Assembly (NCBI GenBank): GCA_023417515.1
Contig: JAEZFL010000132.1
Location: 4,986-68,985, forward strand
Reading direction: 5' to 3'
DNA length: 64,000 bases
Source of the DNA: Pseudomonadota bacterium
GTDB taxonomy: Bacteria; Pseudomonadota; Alphaproteobacteria; Sphingomonadales; Sphingomonadaceae
The position numbers and the translations under genes are program-made. The notes beneath the pieces are model-generated. The model saw only the letters and a program-made list of their open reading frames with translations, made no database searches and had not been told where the DNA came from. This document shows positions 58,598 through 64,000 of the stretch, one piece after another. Position 1 is the first letter of the stretch; the number at the start of each line of letters is the position of its first letter.

Positions 58598-59695
58598 ATG
58601 ACCGTCAAGTTCCTCGACCTCGGCCAGCAATATCGCGCGATCAAGGATGAGCTCGACGCGGCGGTGATCGCGACGCTGGAAAGCAGCATCTTCGTGCTCG
58701 GGCCGGAGGTGGAGGCGTTCGAGCGCGAGTTCGCCGCCAAGCACGACGTCGCTCATGGGATCGCGATGCACAGCGGCACCGCGGCGCTCCATCTCGCGAT
58801 GCTGGCATTGGGCGTCGGGCCGGGGGACGAGGTGATCGTTCCGGCGATGACCTTCACAGCGACGGCGGCGGCGGTCTGCTATTGCGGCGCGACGCCGGTG
58901 TTCGCGGACGTGGACCCGAAGTCGCACACGCTTGATCCCGCCTCGTTCGAGGAGCGGATCACGCCCAGGACCAAGGCTGTCATCCCGGTCCATCTCTACG
59001 GCCAGCCGGCCGACATGGACCCGATCATGGACGTCGCGAACCGACATGGAATCGCGGTGATCGAGGACGCGGCCCAGGCGCATCTCGCGCGCTACAACGG
59101 CCGTCCGGTCGGCGGCATCGGCCGGATCAGCTGTTTCAGCTTCTATCCCGGCAAGAATCTCGGCGCCTATGGCGAGGGCGGCCTCGCGGCGACCGAAGAT
59201 GCCGAGCTCGCCCACAAGATGCGGCTGCTCCGCGACTGGGGGCAGGCGCGCAAATACGACCATGAGATGCTCGCCTACAATTACCGGATGGACTCGATCC
59301 AGGGGGCGATCCTGCGGGTGAAGCTGCGCCATCTCGAGGGCTGGACCGAGGCGCGGCGGGCGCGGGCGGCGCTCTACCAGTCGCTTCTCCAGGCCGAGGG
59401 CGTCGAGGTGGCTCAGGAGCTGCCGGGGCGGCGCCACGTCTATCACATCTTCAGCCTCTTCCACCCGGAGCGGGACCGGCTTCGCCGGCATCTCGCCGAC
59501 CAGGGGATCGAGACGAGCCTCCACTATCCGGTGCCGCTTCACCTGCAGAAGCCCTACGCCCATCTCGGCTACCGCGAGGGCGAGTTCCCGGCGAGCGAGC
59601 GGGTCGGCAGGGAGCAGCTGTCGCTGCCGCTCTATCCGGAGCTCGGCGAGGCGGAGATCGAGCGCGTCGCCGCGGCGGTGCGGGCGTTCCGTTAG
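58598..59695 (+). CDS. DegT/DnrJ/EryC1/StrS aminotransferase 2
   Basis: 365 residues. PLP lysine in FYPGKNLGAYGEGG, phosphate-binding HSGTAALHLAML, and EDAAQAHLA. It is a different subfamily from the WbpE-like enzyme; sequence layout resembles FdtB/QdtB-type sugar 3-aminotransferases acting on dTDP-keto-6-deoxy sugars. With rfbA and rfbB 2.3 kb downstream, a dTDP-amino-6-deoxyhexose is a reasonable product, but the missing ketoisomerase leaves this open. Confidence 0.85.
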   Translation: MTVKFLDLGQQYRAIKDELDAAVIATLESSIFVLGPEVEAFEREFAAKHDVAHGIAMHSGTAALHLAMLALGVGPGDEVIVPAMTFTATAAAVCYCGATPVFADVDPKSHTLDPASFEERITPRTKAVIPVHLYGQPADMDPIMDVANRHGIAVIEDAAQAHLARYNGRPVGGIGRISCFSFYPGKNLGAYGEGGLAATEDAELAHKMRLLRDWGQARKYDHEMLAYNYRMDSIQGAILRVKLRHLEGWTEARRARAALYQSLLQAEGVEVAQELPGRRHVYHIFSLFHPERDRLRRHLADQGIETSLHYPVPLHLQKPYAHLGYREGEFPASERVGREQLSLPLYPELGEAEIERVAAAVRAFR

Positions 59696-59708
59696 GGTGC
59701 TCAACATA

Positions 59709-59822
59709 GCCCCTCCCCTTCAGGGGGAGGGGTTGGAATGGGGAGTCCGGTGAAGGCAGTTATGCTGCCTGCGAGCCTGCGGCTCGCCCCCACCCCTATC
59801 GCCTCCCCTAGAGGGGAGGGGT
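59709..59822. repeat. Intergenic palindromic repeat (CCCCTCCCC/GGGGAGGGG type)
   Basis: Two hairpins, CCCTCCCCTTCAGGGGGAGG at the left and CCTCCCCTAGAGGGGAGG at the right, flank a segment with GCGAGCCTGCGGCTCGC. This is a known style of sphingomonad intergenic element. It lies between convergent genes. A copy with CCTCCTCTTCAGAGGAGG begins after rfbB at 63945. Confidence 0.75.
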
Positions 59823-59831
59823 GATGAAGGG

Positions 59832-61811
59832 TTAAGCGGCGACCGGCTGCGGGGCCGGGGCGGCGCCGGTCAGCTCGGCCGAGTAGGCGTCGATCCAGGC
59901 GTTGAGCATGAGCACGCCCCAGATCTGATATTGCGCATTGACCCGGCCCGAGAGGTGCTGGCGCCACAGGTCGCGCACCGGCTCGGGGCGGAGCAGGCCC
60001 TGGTCGCGCAGGCGGCGCTCGCCGAGCAGGTCCTCGGCCCAGTCGCGCAGGGGACCGCGAAGCCATGAATCGATCGGCACGCCGAAGCCCATTTTCGGCC
60101 GGTCGTAGAGCGAGCGCGGCACGTGGCGCTCGAGGATCTGGCGAAGCACCCATTTGGTCTGGCCGCCGCGCAGGTGGATCGACGAGGGCAGACGGAAGCT
60201 GAACTCGACGAGGCGGTGGTCGAGCAGGGGGGCGCGGGTCTCCAGGCTGACGGCCATCGAAGCGCGGTCGACCTTGGTGAGGATGTCGCCGGGGAGATAG
60301 GTGACGAGGTCGAGATAGCGCATCTCCGCCACGCGATCGGGGAGAAGGGCGTCGAGGCCTTCATCGTCGATCGGGCCCGGGCGCTCGCCGCCGCCGAGCG
60401 CGATGGCGGCGGGGTCGGGCCATTGGCTGATCAGACGGCGATATTGGTCGCGGCCCTTGAGCCTGAGCAAAGGCGCGAGCTTGTGGAGCTTCTCGCCGAC
60501 CGCGCGGGGGCGGACCCGCCCGGGGACGATTCGGAGCAGCGACTGCCACTGGTTGGGTGACAGCGAAGTCATCGTCCCGGCCATGGCGGCGCGGACCGGG
60601 CCGGGGAGGCGGCCGAGGCGGCCGAGCAGGCCTCCGGCGGCGGCGTGGCGGTTGTAGCCTGCGAACACCTCGTCGCCGCCGTCGCCGGTGAGGGCGACGG
60701 TGACGTGCTGGCGGGCGAGCCTGGAAACCATGTAGGTCGGGATTTGCGAGGCGTCGGCGAACGGCTCGTCGAAAATCCGCGGAAGCTCCGGAACCACGGC
60801 GAGCGCGTCGTCGGGCTCGAGGTAGAAGGTGGTGTGGTCGGTGCCGAGATGGGCGGCGATCTGCTCGGCGTGGCGCGCCTCGTCATATTCGGAGTCGCGA
60901 TAGCCGATCGAGAAGGTGCGCGTCGCGCCGGCGCTGTGCTTCTGCATCAGGGCGACGATGGTCGAGGAATCGATTCCGCCGGACAGGAAGGCGCCGAGGG
61001 GGACGTCGGACATGAGCCGGATCCGGGTCGAGTCGTCGAGCAGGCGCTCCGCCTCGCTCACCGCGTCCTCAGGGGTGCCGCAGAACGGGTCGGCCTGGGC
61101 GCGGGCGACCTCGCGGTCGAGGCTCCAGTAGCGCTCGGTCGTGACTCGGCCGCTGGCCGGCTCGAAGGTGAGGATGCCGCCGGGCTCGAGCTTGTGCACG
61201 CCGTCGATGATCGAATGCGGCGCGGCAACGTAGAGGGTGCGCAGATATTCGGCGACCGAGGAGCGGTCGATGCCGCGCGGTGCCTCGGGGTGGAGGAGCA
61301 GGGGGCGGAGCTCGCTGGCGAAGGCGAAGCTGCCGCCCCGGTTCATCCAGTAGATGGGCTTCTTGCCGAGCCGGTCGCGCACGAGCCACAGCTTGCGGTC
61401 CCTGGCGTCCCAGTAGGCGAAGGCGAACATGCCGGTCAGGCGGCGCGCGGTCTCGGCGACTCCCCAATATTGGCAGCCGTAGAGGATCACCTCGGTGTCG
61501 GAATGGCCGCGGAAGGCGTAGCCCGCAGCCTCCAGATCGGGCCTCAGGTCGGGCGCGTTATAGGCCTCGCCATTATAGGTGAGGTGGCCGCGTCCGTCCG
61601 GGGTCGCCATCGGCTGGGCGCCGGCCTCGGTGAGGTCGATGATCGCGAGGCGGCGGTGGGACAGCCACACGCCCGCCTCGCCATCGCCCCACACGCCGGA
61701 GCCGTCGGGACCGCGGTGACGGATCGCGTCGGCCATCGCCTGGGCCAGCCGGCGGTTGGCGTCGGGCGCGCGGCGTCCCTTGGCGTCGATCAGGCCGGCA
61801 ATGCCGCACAT
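59832..61811 (-). CDS. asnB: Glutamine-hydrolysing asparagine synthase (AsnB-type amidotransferase)
   Basis: 659 residues. Cys2 (MCGIAGLID) is the glutaminase nucleophile, with RLAIIDL and YNGEAYN completing the N-terminal Ntn domain (about 1-215). The synthetase domain has the ATP pyrophosphatase loop FLSGGIDSS, GDGGDE, and a longer C-terminus than E. coli AsnB (554 residues). GGAGG precedes the ATG at 61811. In polysaccharide loci such enzymes often amidate uronic acids; that fits the diacetamido-uronate genes nearby but is inference. Confidence 0.92.
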   Translation of the reverse strand: MCGIAGLIDAKGRRAPDANRRLAQAMADAIRHRGPDGSGVWGDGEAGVWLSHRRLAIIDLTEAGAQPMATPDGRGHLTYNGEAYNAPDLRPDLEAAGYAFRGHSDTEVILYGCQYWGVAETARRLTGMFAFAYWDARDRKLWLVRDRLGKKPIYWMNRGGSFAFASELRPLLLHPEAPRGIDRSSVAEYLRTLYVAAPHSIIDGVHKLEPGGILTFEPASGRVTTERYWSLDREVARAQADPFCGTPEDAVSEAERLLDDSTRIRLMSDVPLGAFLSGGIDSSTIVALMQKHSAGATRTFSIGYRDSEYDEARHAEQIAAHLGTDHTTFYLEPDDALAVVPELPRIFDEPFADASQIPTYMVSRLARQHVTVALTGDGGDEVFAGYNRHAAAGGLLGRLGRLPGPVRAAMAGTMTSLSPNQWQSLLRIVPGRVRPRAVGEKLHKLAPLLRLKGRDQYRRLISQWPDPAAIALGGGERPGPIDDEGLDALLPDRVAEMRYLDLVTYLPGDILTKVDRASMAVSLETRAPLLDHRLVEFSFRLPSSIHLRGGQTKWVLRQILERHVPRSLYDRPKMGFGVPIDSWLRGPLRDWAEDLLGERRLRDQGLLRPEPVRDLWRQHLSGRVNAQYQIWGVLMLNAWIDAYSAELTGAAPAPQPVAA

Positions 61812-61955
61812 AGATAATCCTCCGGATCGCCGACATTTAGCCGGGCCGGCCCCGCTTATCCAGAGAGCCTGCGGGCGTCCCCGCCTTGCTCCGGCCCGCG
61901 AAACCCGTAATGAACCGCTCTCACGAAGCGCGGCGGGCGAGCGAAGGGACTGTCG

Positions 61956-62852
61956 GTGAAGGGAATAATTCTCGCAGGGGGAAGCGGCACCCGCCTCTAC
62001 CCGGTGACGCTCTCGATCTCGAAGCAGCTCCTGCCGATCTACGACAAGCCGATGATCTATTATCCGCTGTCGACGCTGATGTTGGCCGGGATCCGCGAGA
62101 TCTTGATCATATCGACCCCGCGCGACCTGCCCATGTTCCGGGACCTGCTCGGCGACGGAAGCCATTTCGGAATCGAATTGAGCTATGCCGAGCAGCCCAG
62201 CCCGGACGGTCTCGCCCAAGCCTTCATCATCGGGCGCGACTTCGTCGGCGGCGACGCGGTGTCGCTGATCCTCGGCGACAACATCTTCTACGGCGCGGGG
62301 CTCGGCACCTTCTGCCGCGAGGCGGCGGCTCAGCCCAAGGGGGCGACGGTCTTCGCCTATCGGGTGGATGACCCCGAGCGCTACGGAGTCGTCACCTTCG
62401 ACGAGAGCGGAAAGCCGGACGGCATCGTCGAGAAGCCGGCCGAGCCGCGGTCCAACTGGGCGGTCACCGGCCTCTATTTCTACGATAATGACGTGCTCGA
62501 CATCGCCGCGAACATCCGGCCGTCGGCACGCGGCGAGCTTGAGATCACGGACGTCAACCGGGCCTATCTCGAGCGCGGCGACCTCAGCGTGACCCGGCTG
62601 GGGCGCGGCTTCGCCTGGCTCGACACGGGCACTCACGAGAGCCTTCACGACGCCTCCGCCTTCGTCCGAACGATGGAGCAGAGGCAGGGGATCAAGGTGA
62701 TGTCGCCGGAGGAGATCGCCTTCGATCTCGGCTATATCGACCCCGGCCAGCTGGTCGCGGCGGCCGAGCGGCTGGGCAAGTCGGACTATGCCGCCTTCCT
62801 GCGTCGGCGAGCCGCCGAGGGGCGCAACCCGCCGCAGCCGTTCAGGGCGTGA
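61956..62852 (+). CDS. rfbA: Glucose-1-phosphate thymidylyltransferase
   Basis: The first enzyme of dTDP-rhamnose/dTDP-deoxysugar synthesis, making dTDP-glucose. The 298 residues start GTG with GAAGGGA upstream. Nucleotide-binding [33 protein letters not shown], catalytic GDNIFYG and [20 protein letters not shown] are all present, as in RmlA. The rfbB gene overlaps its stop by four bases. rfbC and rfbD presumably follow beyond the window or lie elsewhere. Confidence 0.96.
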   Translation: MKGIILAGGSGTRLYPVTLSISKQLLPIYDKPMIYYPLSTLMLAGIREILIISTPRDLPMFRDLLGDGSHFGIELSYAEQPSPDGLAQAFIIGRDFVGGDAVSLILGDNIFYGAGLGTFCREAAAQPKGATVFAYRVDDPERYGVVTFDESGKPDGIVEKPAEPRSNWAVTGLYFYDNDVLDIAANIRPSARGELEITDVNRAYLERGDLSVTRLGRGFAWLDTGTHESLHDASAFVRTMEQRQGIKVMSPEEIAFDLGYIDPGQLVAAAERLGKSDYAAFLRRRAAEGRNPPQPFRA

Positions 62853-63934
62853 CGATGGAGCGCTTCACCAACATCCTCGTCACGGGCGGCGCGGGCTTCA
62901 TCGGCTCGGCTGTGTGCCGGCACCTCGTCGCGACCGGGGTTCGAGTCGTCAATCTCGATAAGCTGACCTATGCCGGCAACCTCGCCTCACTCGCCTCGGT
63001 CGAGAACGCGCCGAACTACCGCTTCGTCCAGGGCGACATTTGCGACGGCGCGCTGGTCGCCCGGCTGCTCGAAGAGGAGCGGATCGACACGATCATGCAC
63101 CTCGCCGCGGAGAGCCATGTCGACCGCTCGATCGACGGTCCGGCGGACTTCATCGAGACCAACATCGTCGGAACCTTCACCCTGCTCGAGGCGGCGCTGG
63201 CCTATTGGCGCGGGCTCGACGAGACGGGGCGGACGGCGTTCCGCTTCCACCATGTTTCGACCGACGAGGTGTTCGGCGACCTGCCGTTCGACGACAGCAA
63301 GTTCTGCGAGACGACGCCCTACAAGCCGTCCTCGCCTTATTCGGCGTCGAAGGCGGCGTCGGACCATCTCGCGCTCGCCTGGCACCACACCTACGGGCTG
63401 CCGGTATTGCTCTCCAACTGCTCGAATAATTACGGGCCCTATCACTTCCCCGAGAAGCTGATCCCGCTTGCCATCCTCAACGCGCTGCACGAGCAGCCGC
63501 TGCCGGTCTATGGCGCGGGCGCGAACGTGCGCGACTGGCTCTATGTCGAGGACCATGCGCGGGCGCTGGAGCAGGTCGCGCGCAATGGCGCGCCGGGCGA
63601 GACCTATCTGATCGGCGGACGCGCCGAGCGGACCAATCTCGATGTCGTGAAGGCGATCTGCGCGCTTCTCGACGAGAAGAGGCCGCGGCCGGGCGGCGCC
63701 AGCCATGCCGACCTGATCACTTTTGTGACGGACCGGCCCGGCCACGACCGCCGCTACGCGATCGATCCGAGCAAGACCGAGCGCGAGCTCGGCTGGAGCC
63801 CGCAGGAGCGGTTCGAGACAGGTCTCGCCAAGACGGTCGACTGGTATCTCGCCAACGATGATTGGTGGCGCCCATTGCGGGACCGCTATGCGGGTGAGCG
63901 GCTGGGGTCGGGAGCCGCGAAGGCGGCGGTGTAA
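62849..63934 (+). CDS. rfbB: dTDP-glucose 4,6-dehydratase
   Basis: Converts dTDP-glucose to dTDP-4-keto-6-deoxyglucose, 361 residues. NAD-binding [27 protein letters not shown], the catalytic STDEVFGDL (Thr-Asp-Glu) and Y-x3-K in [11 protein letters not shown] are intact; [15 protein letters not shown] is the family core. GTG 62849 overlaps the rfbA stop; ATG 62855 is an alternative. It feeds rhamnose or amino-deoxysugar branches of the exopolysaccharide. Confidence 0.96.
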   Translation: MTMERFTNILVTGGAGFIGSAVCRHLVATGVRVVNLDKLTYAGNLASLASVENAPNYRFVQGDICDGALVARLLEEERIDTIMHLAAESHVDRSIDGPADFIETNIVGTFTLLEAALAYWRGLDETGRTAFRFHHVSTDEVFGDLPFDDSKFCETTPYKPSSPYSASKAASDHLALAWHHTYGLPVLLSNCSNNYGPYHFPEKLIPLAILNALHEQPLPVYGAGANVRDWLYVEDHARALEQVARNGAPGETYLIGGRAERTNLDVVKAICALLDEKRPRPGGASHADLITFVTDRPGHDRRYAIDPSKTERELGWSPQERFETGLAKTVDWYLANDDWWRPLRDRYAGERLGSGAAKAAV

Positions 63935-63944
63935 GTGCTTAGCG

Positions 63945-64000
63945 CCTCCTCTTCAGAGGAGGGGTTGGGGTGGTGGGGGGGGGGGGGGCCCGCCGGGGGG
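63945..64000. repeat. Intergenic repeat copy running into a low-quality poly-G end
   Basis: CCTCCTCTTCAGAGGAGG (63945-63962) with GGGTTGGGGTGG after it is a second copy of the repeat type at 59709. The sequence then turns into 14 consecutive G (63975-63988) and a G/C-only end. This is most likely a contig edge inside a repeat with base-calling errors, not real sequence. Confidence 0.6.

Overview
The window is high-GC (about two thirds G+C) chromosomal DNA of an alphaproteobacterium, most likely a member of the Sphingomonadales. This is inferred from the protein families (Rsh-type (p)ppGpp synthetase, CDF exporter, IalB-like protein, GumB/GumC-type exopolysaccharide machinery), codon use and intergenic repeats of the kind common in sphingomonads. 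No rRNA, tRNA, CRISPR array, prophage or IS transposase was recognised, and no gene-free stretch exceeds 300 bases.

Bases 1-9500 hold ordinary accessory and housekeeping genes: DUF924 and DUF2007 proteins, a two-gene ABC exporter behind a palindromic promoter, a TIGR01244 phosphatase overlapping recQ, an Atm1-type ABC exporter, an SDR, an Mpo1-like protein and a Crp/Fnr regulator.

Bases 9500-20650 contain the most interesting unit. An NtrC-type sigma-54 response regulator and its membrane histidine kinase (17880-20648) are divergent from a MacAB-like operon: 27-residue membrane peptide, HlyD adaptor, ATPase, 834-residue FtsX permease and a PspB-like small protein. Three sigma-54-type (-24/-12) promoters are visible: one before each arm of the divergent locus, and one 8 kb away before a 36-residue membrane peptide plus a PspC-domain protein. 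Two of the three upstream regions carry the palindrome GTCCGC-N2-GCGGAC, a candidate binding site for the regulator. This looks like a Psp-like envelope-stress regulon run by a two-component system instead of PspF.

Bases 20650-30100 are mostly core genes: an Rrf2 regulator, rlmN, two outer-membrane beta-barrels, dnaN (with two interleaved perfect inverted repeats directly in front of it), rpoZ, ogt, an HxlR regulator and rsh. Between dnaN and rpoZ sits a GxxExxY (PDDEXK_3) gene bracketed by a perfect 27-bp inverted repeat.

Bases 30100-38700 hold a 1459-residue secreted RTX/cadherin/serralysin-type metalloprotease, a lipoprotein PQQ-type sugar dehydrogenase that shares its cadherin-like motif, kynA and a mannose-6-phosphate isomerase.

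Bases 38900-64000 form a large Wzy-dependent exopolysaccharide locus that switches strand repeatedly: GumB-like exporter, GumC/Wzc-like co-polymerase with kinase, a TPR protein, Wzy, two Wzx flippases, two paralogous glycosyltransferases, acyl- and methyltransferases, a Tat-exported beta-helix protein, WbpB/D/E-like genes for a diacetamido-uronic acid, a second aminotransferase, an AsnB-type amidotransferase, and rfbA/rfbB for dTDP-4-keto-6-deoxyglucose. The initiating glycosyltransferase, WbpA, RfbC and RfbD are not in view. The last bases (14 consecutive G) look like a low-quality contig end.
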